Origin: Distichodus sexfasciatus
Taxonomy: Eukaryota; Chordata; Actinopteri; Characiformes; Distichodontidae
Assembly: GCA_032718565.1 (NCBI GenBank)
Contig: JAVGVS010000024.1
Location: 1,124,452 to 1,188,451 of the forward strand
Direction of reading: 5' to 3'
DNA length: 64,000 bases
Positions 1 to 12,200 of the stretch are shown here, one piece after another (position 1 is the first letter of the stretch; every line of letters starts with the position of its first letter). Both the position numbers and the translations under genes were made by a program. The notes under the pieces are model-generated. The model was not told where the DNA came from. It searched no databases and saw only the letters and a program-made list of their open reading frames with translations.

Positions 1-1660
1 TCTCCATTCGTTTCCTATTTGAAATTCACATACAAATTCCAGACCAAAACAAAAATATCCTTCAAACCAAGAGCTTTACAAAAGAACAAAACTATACAAA
101 ACACATCAGATTCCCATTACGACTATTTTCAGTCCCCTGTTGATGCAATGGAAGCATTTAGAGACTTCGTTTTAAAGGATAGCACATACTAGACCAAGCA
201 ATCTTTTTGATTAGTGATTCATATTTTAATAGGATTTACTAAGGGTCCATCCACAAAGTGCTATGGAACCCTCTTGTAATTGTTCTTTTTATTCTTTATT
301 ATTGTTATTATTTTTTAAATACAATGCCGCTATTTGAACAATAAAGGGCGCTAAAACACTACATACATTTATGCAAAGTCATAACATTTTTTGCTGCTTT
401 TGCTTACAGCAATGAACTCTCTATATCTTCAAAATACTGTTTCATAGAGGGGCCTTATTTACATGAAATTATAGAAAACCACCCAATGCTTATATGAACA
501 CTGTTAGAGGTTAGTTTCTTAATAAAACCGAGTTATAACAAAGCTTCACTACCAAGTCACAAATTTCTATTTGCATTAACCCCTTATGTCTTAATATGAT
601 TAATGTAGTTATGTGGTTTTACCCTATGTCATAAACATCAGCATACAGCAGTGTGTGGGTGGGCGTGTATCTATGACACACACATACACAGGCACTGCTG
701 AAGTTTAGTGCCGGGACCCTTTTGTGCAGCTTTTTGCTACTTTTATATATTTTTTCCTACAAAACGGATTGTGCAGCTTGAACCGTAAGTCACAGAAAGC
801 TGAAATTTGGCAGGTATGTAAGAATGGTGTCCATCTAGAGCAGTATGGCCTATAAATTCCTGCTTTAGTTTATTCTTTGTCTTAAATCAAACACCTTTCT
901 AATTGGGACTATGAACTTGACGTTTTGTGATTTTGAGCAAATTTGCATAATTTGTTAAACACACTTTTGCAAACTCCTCATAGGCTAATTAGCTGATTAA
1001 GGCAAGTGAGGTGTCGAATAAATCTGTGGACTCAGCCTGATACTGTAAAAGAAAGCATTTTTGGGATTTCACAAAGGGGAGGTAAAATTGTAGCGGGGTG
1101 TGACTTCATTCGCTTCAACAACTGTATTATTGGACTGCTTTGGCTCAGCTAGCACAATAGCGCCAACTGAACAATGGGGGCGCTAAAAATGCTAAATGCA
1201 GTTCTATAGAGTATAAATGGTGTAGCCTAATTTACATGAAATTATAGAAAATTATCCAATCCTTATATGAACACTGTTAGAATGTACAGATTGATTTAGT
1301 TATGTGGTTTTATCCTGTGTCATAAACATCACCAGCGTGTGGCTGTGTGTCTATGACATACACAAACACTGCTGATGATCCTTTTGTGATGCTTTTTGTG
1401 ATTGTTGCTTGCAGCTATGTTCTACTTTAATGTTCATAAAATTAATTACGTTATCAATTATTCCTCACCATTACATTTCCTATAGGACAGGTGTGCTCAG
1501 GGAAGTGTTAAAAACATGAGGTAAAAGTATGAGAGCATAACCAATGTGTCTTGTATTTTGATATTAACATTGGATTCTTAATTATTGATATGGTTATAGT
1601 GTATTTTTTCATTATTTATGCTTTCAAGATGTGGGTAGTGCCGTAAAATATAGCATTTGC
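1..1660. other. Intergenic DNA left of the zinc-finger gene
   Basis: No coding exon is visible. The stretch is AT-rich and holds a diverged direct duplication (340-745 against 1180-1400), listed separately. Nothing else is recognisable. Confidence 0.5.
340..1400. repeat. Diverged direct duplication, two copies
   Basis: Copy A (about 340-745) and copy B (about 1180-1400) share ordered blocks. Both have GGCGCTAAAA near the left edge (about 346 and 1187), TTTACATGAAATTATAGAAA (458 and 1231), CTTATATGAACACTGTTAGA, TTAGTTATGTGGTTTTA, and a block that starts GTCATAAACATCA and runs into CTATGACA and CACTGCTGA. Copy B is shorter by internal deletions. About 435 bp of unrelated sequence separates them. 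The family is not one I can name; it could be a local duplication or two insertions of one interspersed repeat in the same orientation. Confidence 0.75.
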
Positions 1661-1856
1661 TAACGTCTGTCTATGTGACGTTCTCCAAGGCACTAGAGGG
1701 AGCCCAAGGACCAAAACCAGACGTAGCGAAGGACAGAAGAAGATAGAGAAAACGCGTTGGCTACTTCGCTTCATTCTTTAACCCCCATTTTCTCCTTAAC
1801 AACATCTTACATTTAATAAACAGACCAGCAAACGTGAAGCTCGAATCACAAAGTAA
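1660..1856 (+). promoter_or_regulatory. Putative promoter and 5' UTR of the zinc-finger gene
   Basis: The stretch directly precedes the start codon at 1857. It has a CRE-like TGACGTTC near 1676, an imperfect CTCF-like core GCACTAGAGGGAGC at 1690-1703 (12 of 14 consensus positions by eye) and CpG-containing sequence (AAAACGCGTTGG near 1749). No TATA box is placed at a convincing distance. The assignment is positional inference. Confidence 0.35.
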
Positions 1857-4800
1857 ATGGAGGGAGTCTCGACCCAAAAAATGTGTGAGTAGCAAGTATA
1901 CTGGGAACACAACCAACGGGGTTTCGAAGGCTGACAGACTTGCAACAACATACCAACATATTTACAGCTGAATGTTGTTGTTTCTTTCGAGAGAGGAAAA
2001 AAAGTATTAATAAAAAATTAATAGTTATTTTGACGTTTAGTGTCAGAGACAGACAGAGCGGGAAACGACGGAGTTAATGTAGCGTTTAGCCCAAGTGTGA
2101 GTTGACGCCTATTCCGAGATGGATGCCCCTCTGCTATTAAATTACTTTAATTTACTATTAAAAGTCGGTTAATTAAAAAGAGAAACATTTTTATTGAGTC
2201 ATGTTTCGTGATGGAGACTGTAGGTTTGGTCGCTGTTCGTCGGTTTCTCAGGGTTTCTGCTCTCAACAGTGCGCCAAAAAATTATGAGTTATCGTAATTT
2301 AGATCGTGACACAATAAAAGTAGTTTTCCCGATTTCACGACTCATTTTTGCCCGGGGTCTCCACGGGTTTATACAGTTTAGTGTCTTGACAATATATCAT
2401 TATTGTCATGGACGTCATGGTATATGAAATAGTAGTATATATTAATAGATGCTGGACAAGCGTCATTATCAGTGTCCAGTAGGGCTGGGTTCAAAAAATC
2501 GATTCACCGATCAATATCGATTCTCGTTCGACAAATACGATATCGATTCAAAAGTTCGCGGATCGATCTTTTCCTGCGGCTATGCACTACTTCTCGCCAC
2601 CGCGCAAGGAGAGCTATAAAAACGTGAGACCGGCGAAAGCGAAACAAAATAGAGCCATGGCTGATGCTGAACCAAGCAAAACTAGTATTGATGCAAAGAA
2701 ATCTCTAAATAAATCGATATCGAATTGAATCGGATCATGACCTTGTGAATCTGAATCGAGTCGATTCAGGAAATCAGCAACGATACCCAGCCCTAGACTC
2801 CATCACTTGAGATGGAGGCTCAAACTCTTCCAGCTTTAAAAAATAAGAAATAAGAAAACGGCTTTTAGTATTACGAAGTAGAGCTGCACGATGAATCGAT
2901 CTCGATTCACACCTACATGCAGTCTCAATTCTCTTTCTCAGAAAGAGAGAATATATTGTATCGTAATACGTTCTAAAGAAATCACACTATTTTTGGCCAA
3001 TTGAAGTCTTTTTTCTTTTGTCAAAGTTAATGAGTGCCTTAAACATTTCAATTTGTTAAAAATATTCATGCAGAGAATCACTTTTTCAAGAAAATAGTGA
3101 TTCACATTTTTTCCAGAATTCTGCAGCCCTTTTATGAAGTCGAATTAGTCGTAATCTCGAGATAGCCAGATGAAACGTAATGTTGTGGAAGAAGGCCAAC
3201 AAATCCTGATGAAAACATTGAGACAGAGTTTAAATCCATTAACAGCTGTATCTGTCATATAATAGCTACTTTTTGCAAGAACTGACACGTTGCTTAGTGC
3301 TCGTAAGAACATTTCTTAAAGTGTTTTTGTTTTCATATACAAAATAACTTAAAAGTATGTATGATAAGTATGATAAAATCAGTTAATTTGCAACAGAAAA
3401 TAAATTAATCATAATTGCTCATCACTACTGTTTTTTGTGCTTGCATTTTAGGTGCTCTTAATTCAAACAAAGATGACTCAGAGTCAGATGTCAGCCGTTG
3501 CCAGACTTCACCTTCTACCAGGAGTAGTTCACCCAGAAACCGAACCAATAGGAGTTCAGATGAAGAGGACAATAATGCAACAGGTGCGCAAGGGTCAGGC
3601 AAAGAAGATTTTGTTAAGACCAATAGTTACATGAGCCCAATTGAGACGGATATTGATGAAGAGACCAATATAAGAGAAAGAGATGGTGTTAAACAGAGAA
3701 AGAGGCGATCGAGGAGATCAAGAACAGATCATAAAATGGTGGCAGAAAGGGGACGTGAGGGCAACATAATTCAAGGTCATAACTCAAGGAGTCCCTCTGA
3801 AAGTGAGTCAGAGCAAGAAACTGTCTTTTCAGAAGCATCACGGAAAAAACGTCTAAAGAAACATGTAAAGCGAGCAAAGGGACAGGGAATTGCAGATGTG
3901 GCTAAACAACAATATGACAAACACAATGACAAAAACATTTCTAAAGAGTATGTTGTTGAAAATGAGGAGAACGCTGGAGAGGGGGCTAAAAAGCGGAAAT
4001 TGCGCACCCCCAGAAAGGTTCAACAAGGAAGAAGTACAAGAAAGAAGGAATCCAAGTCGGACTGGAAAGCAGAAACTGAAAACAAAAGATCGGGTAATAA
4101 TTCAGAAAGGAGTTCTGACATGGAAAATAACACCCCCAGTGCAGCTGACCGTTTGGTCGAAGATGCTCAGAATGACAGAGATTCAGACTTTTCTGTTTTT
4201 TCTGACTTGGAGGATGACAAGCAGCAGATTAAGAAAGCGAAGAAGCAGAAGAAGAAAGTTTCAGATGGTTCCAAGATATCCAAATTGGATCTGGAGGAGT
4301 CTACCAAAAAAGCTACCAGAAAAGTTGAGAAAGGTCAAAAGAAACTCCCTTTAAAGTGCAACTTATGCGGACGGGCCGTGCCATCCGAATCCATCTTGAA
4401 GCGGCACATGCTAAAACACACAGGCGAAAAGCCATTTCCGTGCCCCGACTGCGGCAGGTGCTACACCAGCAGCTCCAACCTTCGCATCCATCGGCTGAGC
4501 CACAGCGGCAAGATGGACTACGTCTGCAATGAGTGCAACCAGAAGTTCACCCACCTGCCCTATCTGAAGCGACACCTGCTGCGGCACACCGGGAAGAAGA
4601 TGTACATGTGTGACCAGTGCGGCAAAGATTTCTTCCAGAAGTTCCACCTAGAGCGACATTTACTTTTGCACACGGGCGGGATGCCGTACGCATGTGACAA
4701 ATGCAGCATGACTTTCAACCGCTCGGACAACTTGAACTCGCACATTCGCACTGCCCACCCAGGCGAGGACAAAAAAGTCGAGTCCAGGCCCAAGCGTGAA

Positions 4801-5055
4801 AAGACTCACATATGCGGGACGTGTGGAAAGGCCTTCTACTGTCGCACCACCCTGGAGGCGCACGAGCGAGTGCACAGCGGGGTCGCGCCATTCGCCTGCA
4901 ACATTTGTTACCGGAGGTTCAAACAGGGCAGCCAGATGATGTCTCACATGCGCACACATTCGGGCGAGAAGCCGCATGCCTGCGACATCTGCAACAAGAG
5001 GTTCAGCCGGAAATACTATGTGCGGAAGCACAAAGAACGACTGCATCCTGCATAA
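1857..5055 (+). CDS. C2H2 zinc-finger protein, eight fingers, two coding exons (1857-1884, 3452-5055)
   Basis: Probable DNA-binding nuclear regulator. Exon 1 codes only ten codons (starting MEGVSTQKM) and ends before GTGAGT at 1885 in phase 1. Exon 2 follows a TTGCATTTTAG acceptor at 3451, and its first two bases complete a Cys codon, so the join is in frame and gives 543 aa. Residues from about 20 to 305 are polar, rich in Lys, Glu, Ser and Arg, probably disordered, with several basic patches that could be nuclear localisation signals. From about residue 311 eight C2H2 fingers run to the C-terminus. TGEKP-type linkers (HTGEKP, HSGEKP) join some of them; an approximately 18-residue basic linker separates fingers 5 and 6. 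No KRAB, BTB, SCAN or PR domain is seen. I cannot assign an orthologue. GC content rises sharply over the fingers compared with the linker-rich N-terminal half. Gene model confidence is high; function beyond DNA binding is inference. Confidence 0.88.
2480..2795. mobile_element. Non-autonomous hAT-like transposon (about 316 bp)
   Basis: It lies in the intron of the zinc-finger gene. The ends TAGGGCTGGGT (2480) and ACCCAGCCCTA (2785-2795) are perfect 11-bp inverted repeats of a common fish hAT type. The flanking octamers GTGTCCAG and GACTCCAT match at 5 of 8 positions, a weak duplication. Inside are GATATCGATT-type repeats, a TATAAAAA box (about 2615) and an ATG with a short reading frame (MADAEPSKTS), which may be remnants of a transposase gene's promoter and start. 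Confidence 0.75.
2879..3131. mobile_element. hAT-like MITE (253 bp) with 8-bp target duplication
   Basis: The ends TAGAGCTGCA and the reverse complement of TGCAGCCCTT are imperfect inverted repeats. The flanks TTACGAAG (2871-2878) and TTATGAAG (3132-3139) match at 7 of 8. The single difference is C to T in a CpG, as expected from methylation decay. No coding remnant is seen. Confidence 0.75.
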
Positions 5056-5208
5056 CTGTCTTGAGTATTAGTTTTTAGTTGTTTTTTTTTTACTATATGA
5101 TTGGAAATATGGCCAGAAAACATTAATCAAAACAGTCCTACTCAACCTTGCTGCAGCAACATGTCAAAATGTAATTTAAAAATATTTTTGTTTTTAAGAG
5201 TAAGGGAA

Positions 5209-5214
5209 AATAAA
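5209..5214 (+). terminator. Candidate polyadenylation signal of the zinc-finger gene
   Basis: AATAAA about 155 bp after the stop codon, in an AT-rich setting with T-rich sequence downstream. Confidence 0.5.
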
Positions 5215-5577
5215 ATAAGCTGTTCCAACTTTCTTTAATTGTTTACATTTTTTTGGTTATCCACCCCAAAAAATTATGGATTTTTTGCTCTGGTTATTAA
5301 ATGCAGAAGTGGAAAAAAACTATACATTGCCACTTCTTTTGTTTAAATTTACAAGCAAATGCTAATTATTTTTGCAGAAGAAATATGATGTTTTTATCCA
5401 GCTTGAATTTGAGATGCTGACGCCTGCCAAAAGGTATTTGTGTTGTTGGGATACTTGTAGAACTGTAATGTAAATGCAGATGTTGTGCATTTTTCAAGCC
5501 TAAATTAGTTTATTCTTCTACATGAAGCAACAGAAGTTATTACTTTATGGAATGAATCATTTCCAGAATTGGAAAAC

Positions 5578-5583
5578 TTTATT
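5578..5583 (-). terminator. slc43a3: Candidate polyadenylation signal of slc43a3
   Basis: TTTATT on the plus strand reads AATAAA on the minus strand, about 630 bp beyond the slc43a3 stop codon. It would give a typical 3' UTR length. Other signals are possible. Confidence 0.4.
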
Positions 5584-6213
5584 TTTATATTCTGAATACA
5601 GTCATGCAACACAGTGAAGAAGAGCAGAACTGGAAGTGCAATATCTGATGTGTCATGTAGAGGGCAGCACGGCCTTAAGCTGATTAATTTTACCCTAATG
5701 TTTGTCATTTTCAGTACGCTTATTAAGTACACTTCAGAGCTGTGCAATTGTTTGCTTACATTCATCAGATGATCTGGCACATCCAGCATTACTCTGCGTA
5801 ACACACTTGTAGCCGCTGTAAACTTTCCTCCATAACGATCAAAAGAGGTCAATGAAGTAAATATCACTATTATTCTGGTCTCCCTTTTAAATCCTAGACT
5901 ACAGTTAACCACAGTCTAGAAAACTGGCCCTCTGTGTTCAGCAGCACCAGATGGTGAAGTGTAATTTTTAAGTGTAGTTTCGGAGTCAGACGAGTCTCAA
6001 GTACAATAAGCAACAACTTTAACCTTCAAATTTGGACAAGTTATTGGATAAATGTCCTCGTTTCTTCATACTTAATACTGGCAAGCAAAATATACACTGA
6101 TTACTCATTACTCAGTGTCATTTTTTTCTGGCTATCTGCATAAAAGGCGGAGGTGAAGCTGGTGTTCCCTTTGTGGACCGCTCCTTAGAAGAGGTCGTTT
6201 GGCTGGCCTCGGC

Positions 6214-9200
6214 TTAACTAGATTTTTGACGCCGGCAATGCAGGTAAACCACCACAGGATGGATAAAAGCCACACAGCTCAGGACAGTCAGAGCCACGTT
6301 CACCTACAGCACAGGGAAAGCACAAAATAGTAGTCAGCATATGATCTTTAAGTAATAACAGCACTTAACTTTGAATTATTATTGTTTTTTTGTTAAAACA
6401 TTCACTGCATCCATTTTCAGAATGTATTCATATTTATATCACAAGCTAAGGCTGGGCAATATGACCTCAAATTAATATCACAATTGAATATTTTACCTTG
6501 ATTACGATTCTTTTATTTTGGGGATTTTTTTGGTCCTCAAGAGTTCACTGAGAAGGTTTATACTGTAAATATGCTCAATTATTAAAGCTGGGATATTTTT
6601 CTAATGGAGTGCATATCTTTGTGGGCAATAAATGAACACACACTGAGTGATGGTGCTCTAGTGGTTAGGAAACTTGCCTCTGAACCAAAAGGTCGTTCAA
6701 AGTAGGGCTTTAACGACTTCAAATTTTTTCAGATCGACTTATCCGTTAATAAAGTCAAAGTCGAGTCGACAAGTTGTTCGATGACATCACACAGACACAG
6801 GTGGAGGAGGAACACGTTTCCAACAATTAGCAACTTTTATTAAAGTTCTCTGTAACGTTAACAGTCAACATGACAAGTAAACAAAACAGAACATTGTCTT
6901 GTGTTTAAATTCCCCTTGCGCGAATGTTCCCACCCTTTTTATGAAGTGACTATAATAATTGGTTAAGTCAAGGTACGCATGTCAGCGTAAGCCAATCAGA
7001 GGCAGAGATTGCATTGTGTACACAGCGAGAGGAAAAAAAACACGACTTTGTCGACTTCTCTCAGGGGTCGTCGACTTGTGCCTCTGACGTCGACGCGTCG
7101 ACAAATCGTTTTTTTCTCTTAATGCCCTAGTTCAAAGTTGTTCAAACCCTACCTTCAGCATTAAAATCATGGGCCAAAACCCTTAACCCCAATTTCTTCT
7201 AGGGAGACTGTCACTGAAACTAGGAAATGGAAGGGATGTGTTTCCCAAAAGCATAGTTGCTAATGTTTTGCTAACCATGTTAGCAACACTATGTTAGTTG
7301 CTAATGTACACAATGTTAATTGGTAACATAGTTAGCAACTATGCTTTTGGGAAATGCACCACTGGATAAGAGTGTAAATGCAAATATCAAAAGTATTAAT
7401 ACATTTTAAAAAAATGAAAAATCATCATATGGTAATTAGGGGTTCTAAATAATCCGTTAATAAGCCCTACCTATGACGAGTTCATTAACATGTTGAATAC
7501 CTGTCAATTACTTGCTTTACTGTTTTTAGGTATCCGATTACAATTTGATCAGATGCTGATGGAAAGCAACCATTAAGATAAACACAATGTCATGACCCCC
7601 CCCCCGGACTTTGGCCAAGCCAGCCCACTGGACTTTGGTGATGCGGCCAGCAGATGACGCCGTTTCGTCTTGTTTGGTGTTTTGAGTTTCGTCCTGTGCT
7701 CCCTGTCTGTCAAAAGTCCTTCTCCCACATTCCTATTGTGTCTGATTGGTTGATCACAGTGTATTAGTCCCCTCAGCTGGGTCTTGTTTGTTTCAGTCCA
7801 GCCCCTTGTTTCTATTGGTTCTCCCTTCATTGTTTAATTCTGATTGTTTTCTGTGTTATTTTCTGATTGGTTTTCCCTCACCTTATTTTCCTGCTCGTTG
7901 TTACCCTTCCCCTTTTTAAGCTCAGCTTTCCCAGTGTCTCTTGTCGGTCCACCCTCACACTGCCTTCCCTGTGTCAGTGTGCTGTGTGGTTTTGTGAAAA
8001 CGGTACCACAAAGAGTTTTGTTTTGTTTTGTTTTGTTTGTGGCCGTTGTGCCGGTTTTTGTTTTGTAATCTGTCAATAAATATGGTTTGCACTGTGACCT
8101 CGCCTCATGCCATGCCGACTCCCATCGTGACACACAAATACTTAGTGATTATAGTTTTCTAAGAATTCAACTCTTGCATTATTCATTTAGTACGGTCATC
8201 TACATGTACAGTATGTACATATCTTTTTAGTTTGAGAGAACTGCTCGGGTCATGAGAAGGTAAAGACTCAAGCACGGGAGTGAAGAATAATACTGGATAT
8301 GTTCATACTGAATCTGCTGTTTGAGGGTGATCACAGTAAGGGAAAGGGGTGGAAGAAGTTTGAAGAAGTAAGTTGCAATTGGATACATTATGACTGGGTA
8401 CAATCTACGCTGACCATTGCAGAAGTGACGTCATTGGGCGAGCGTGAAGTGCTAACATGCAGTTTTACTGTATAAATAAAAGAGAGACCTCGGTTGGGTT
8501 AGGGGACCCCAGTGACGTTGGTTTTTCTGTCTAAAGTCAACAAACCTTTGTTATATTATGATCAGTGGCCTCAGAGTTCAAATTGCTAACCATGTCAGTG
8601 TCCGGAAAGGAAGCGTCACTTAGCAACACGGCAACTGTAATTTGTGTGGTAAGGAGAGAGAAAGGGAGTTTTCACTCACAGCAAAGGGGTCTCCATGCAG
8701 TGGTCCATTGATAAGTGCAAAGCAGGGATACTGCAGGAGGGAGACCACTGCCGAGAGAGCCATCACTGTTCCATACAACTTCCCAAAATGTGCAGGAGGG
8801 AATCTACACACATACAGAGATTATATACACATGACCCACACATAAAACCATACCTAGCCATTGGTATTGGTCCGTGCACAGGTGTGTGTGTGTGTGTGTG
8901 TGTGCAAACTCACGCCATGCTGATAAAGGCGGCATTGCCTCCGTAGAGGAAGGACCTGTTCAGGACTTGCAATATGAAGGTGACGTATTGCAGAGGCAGC
9001 ACAGGGATGGCAGCACACAAGGAGAACAACACACACTGCAGTGCCGTCAGACTGAGAGAGAGCACGGCCGCATTCAGGTCTGCATCACGCTCACTGAGAC
9101 CTGGAGTACACACACACACACACACCGGAAGAGCAAAAGAAGAAACGTGGGTTATGTTAAGTTTCAGGTTTGTGTAGGGGGATGCAGCTGTTATTTGAAA

Positions 9201-12200
9201 AGGTGGCAATGCCAAACGATTTTCTTTTGGTTGCAGAAGGTAAGGTTGTCTTCATGTGTAGGCATGGCAGGTGGGCACTGTAAAAATATGTGTTTATTTC
9301 TGACCTGCTTCTCTGGGTTTTCCCTTATGCCGGTCCATGATGAGGCCATTCCAAGGGGCACACAGAATTCCGCAGAGCTGGGTGATGGCAAACGCGTTCG
9401 TGTATGTGCTCACTGTGAACGAAGTTGCAAAGACAAAGATGATCGTTATCAGGCTGTGTGTTAGGGGTGTAACGATACATTGATATACACTGATACTTGA
9501 TTCAGTGATCAACAAGGTAATTGCATTCATCCAAAATGAAAACATCAGACATACATATTTCAATGCCAGTGATATTTTGGTTGCTTTTTGTGATTTGACA
9601 TGAACGGTGATTCTGTTAAATTGGCATATTCTCTCACTCCGATCGCTGTACGTGTACGTGTGTGTGTGTACCAAGGTGGGGATCTCTGGCTGTGAGACGG
9701 TTCAGCGTGGGGTTGAGAGTCCCTATGAACAGGTAATGCCTCAACTGCATGATCGACAGCCACAGCAGATGGCAGAAGAAGAACCAAGAACAAACACAGC
9801 TCACGAAACTTTGATCTGAAACACATACACACAGGCAGCGCACATCAAAACCAACCACATCGCCTTTCCTCCTCTTCCTAATTCCTCTTTCCTTCCCCCC
9901 CTTCAGTTCTTACAAAACTTGCCACAGATGTGCACCTATAAAGCATGAACTACATGTTTACTACATCAGATAGCAGAATTTAATGTACATTTAATAGCAC
10001 ACTCTAATTTGACAACGATTGTAATAACTCTCAGAGTCTGTACCAACCTGTTTTCTTTGTCTTGCCTTCTTGGAATGGCGTAGTCTCAGTAACCTGGGAA
10101 TTCTGAATATTGCTCTCATTAGCAGCACTTTCCAAAGCATTTGCAGCCCGACGCTTCCCACATTTCAATCTGGCCACAGGAAATTAGACACAGAGTGAGA
10201 CATGGCCCCAAGCAATGTGGGATTTTTATATGGCAGAAATACTGTCTTAAAAATATATTACTTTCAAATATGTGCATTAGTTTTCTAGAGCTGGTAATAT
10301 CACACAGTTCAATCACTGTTAATGCAATGATTCATTGTTTCAGAGACATTGAATGTTTCCCTACAGGTTTCTACTAATAATCCAATGCCCACTTTCTTGC
10401 TAGAAGTTGGGAAAAAAGTTGGATTGGATATTTTAGATCAGATTTTCCCAACTCACTGAAATGCACATAGTTAGCAATATTAAATTAAACCTATGGATGT
10501 AAATACATTATACGTTTAGTAGGATAGACAAGGAAAGCTGGATAGACATTACATATTTCACTCAGTTTTAATTTCTGATTTGGACTGGACTGGAAAAGGT
10601 TGGGAATATATATGTATATATACACACTACCAGTCAAAAGTTTGGACACAACTTTCCATTCAATGTTTTATTCTTTATTATAATGACTATTTACACTGTA
10701 GATTCTCACTGAAGGCATCAAAACTATGAATGAACTGTGTAAGGGCTATTTGACGAAGAAGGGGAGTGATGGAGTGCTGCGCCACATGGCCTGGCCTCCA
10801 CAGTCACCTGACCAAACCCAATCGAGATGGTTTGGGATGAGATGGACCACAGAGTGAAGGCAAAAGGGCCAACAAGTGCTCAGCATCTCTGGGAACTATT
10901 TCAAGACTATTGGAAAACCATTTCAGGTGACTACCTCCTGAAGCTCATCGAGAGAATGCCAAGAGTGTGCAAAGCAGTGATCAAAGCAAAGGGTGGTTAT
11001 TTTCAAGAATCTAAGATATAAAACATGTTTTGGGTATATATATATATGTATATATATACAGAGAGAGAGAGAGAGAGAGAGACAGAGATAGATAGATAGA
11101 TAGATAGATCAGTAGTATTTTACCCATAAGAGTAGTTTTCGGGAAGAGGATATGGAATATGTGAGTGTGGCATCAGCAGGAAAGTGCGTATTACGTGGAC
11201 GACACTACAGCAGGACAGGAAGAGGAGGGAGGCGTGTAGAGACACACCATCCTGAAACAACAACTGAAAAAGAACAAAAAAACCCTTTCATCAGCATCAT
11301 CCTATCGAATGCCATTCTAACCTGCACCCTTGACAGAAAAAATATTTTGATATATACTTTCAATAGCTTCCTTGTGCAACTTTTTTAGAAAAATCTAATA
11401 TATCTGTACTTGGATGTGTACCAGATTTTATTTTGTTGTTGCTATACATTAATATGTAAGTACTAATCTTTGCCTACTTTCAATTTCCCATGGCTACTGT
11501 CATCTACTTACATGTAAGAAAGGTACCAAGCAAATACAATTTTTTTCCATAATTGAATTTTGCTCACCTTTACAACCAGGAAGACAGCGGAAGACGAGTC
11601 AAAGGCTCCATTATACAGGGTGATGATAGTGGAGCGATGGGTTCCAAAGAGGTTCCCCACCTGGAGGCCAAGGTTAAATGTGAGAATGTGTGCGTTGCGG
11701 TGAAGAGAACAACTGATCATCATGTGCCTTATGCATCTGGTCATACAACATGATGCTCATATGTGGTATGTGACCCTTAAGGCAAATTCACATGCTACTA
11801 ATGAACAACGCCACGAAAATGACGTGAACCGCTGAACTGAAAAGCAGCCATTAGAGTGCACCAGTTCAAAGGGTCAAACCTGCATGTTTGTGACTAAGAA
11901 GAGAATTCCTCCGATAGCAAGGAAGGAGAGGGCCGGGTAGAGGAGGAATGACAGGGCTGAAAAAGAGACATTCATTGTAATCAGAAAAAAACTGCTTCCA
12001 ATCTGGTTCGAATATAGATGTTTAAGGCTTTCACATTCTGACAAACATCTTTTTTCCCCAACAAACTTTTTTTATTTTAACTATAAATCATTTTTGACAT
12101 TTCTGGGAGAGAAGTACATTTTTGCCAAGAGGGCGTTCCATATGAGAGCCGCGGCACAATAGCGCTGTAGACATGCTAAACGGCCGTACTGTGAGTTGAA

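Larger units (their letters stand above)
5056..6213. other. Convergent 3' UTRs of the zinc-finger gene and slc43a3
   Basis: No further exon is visible. AT-rich sequence right of the zinc-finger stop codon contains a plus-strand AATAAA. The part nearer 6213 is the expected slc43a3 3' UTR on the minus strand. The gap between the two stop codons is only about 1.16 kb. Confidence 0.6.
6640..7385 (+). mobile_element. tRNA-derived SINE broken by two later insertions
   Basis: A box-A-like segment (GGTGCTCTAGTGGTTAGG, about 6650) and a box-B-like segment (GGTCGTTCAAA, then GTTCAAACC after the insertion) form a tRNA head. The body has GGGCCAAAACCCTTAACCCC, as in many fish SINEs. The tail has CTGGATAAGAGTGTAAATG. 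An hAT element (6703-7129) splits box B and a hairpin element (7238-7359) splits the body from the tail. Without them the SINE would be about 200 bp. Confidence 0.7.

Noticed and set aside
6645..6702. Possible tRNA gene
   Set aside because: Boxes A and B are present but no cloverleaf is possible, and a SINE body and tail follow. It is a tRNA-derived SINE head.
7588..8132. DNA transposon with TGTCATGA/TCGTGACA ends
   Set aside because: The 5-bp duplication, TG...CA termini, TATA-like site and AATAAA in that order fit a solo LTR better.
8874..9464. 196-codon plus-strand frame
   Set aside because: Antisense to two verified slc43a3 exons (8914-9100 and 9305-9412) and crossing microsatellites.
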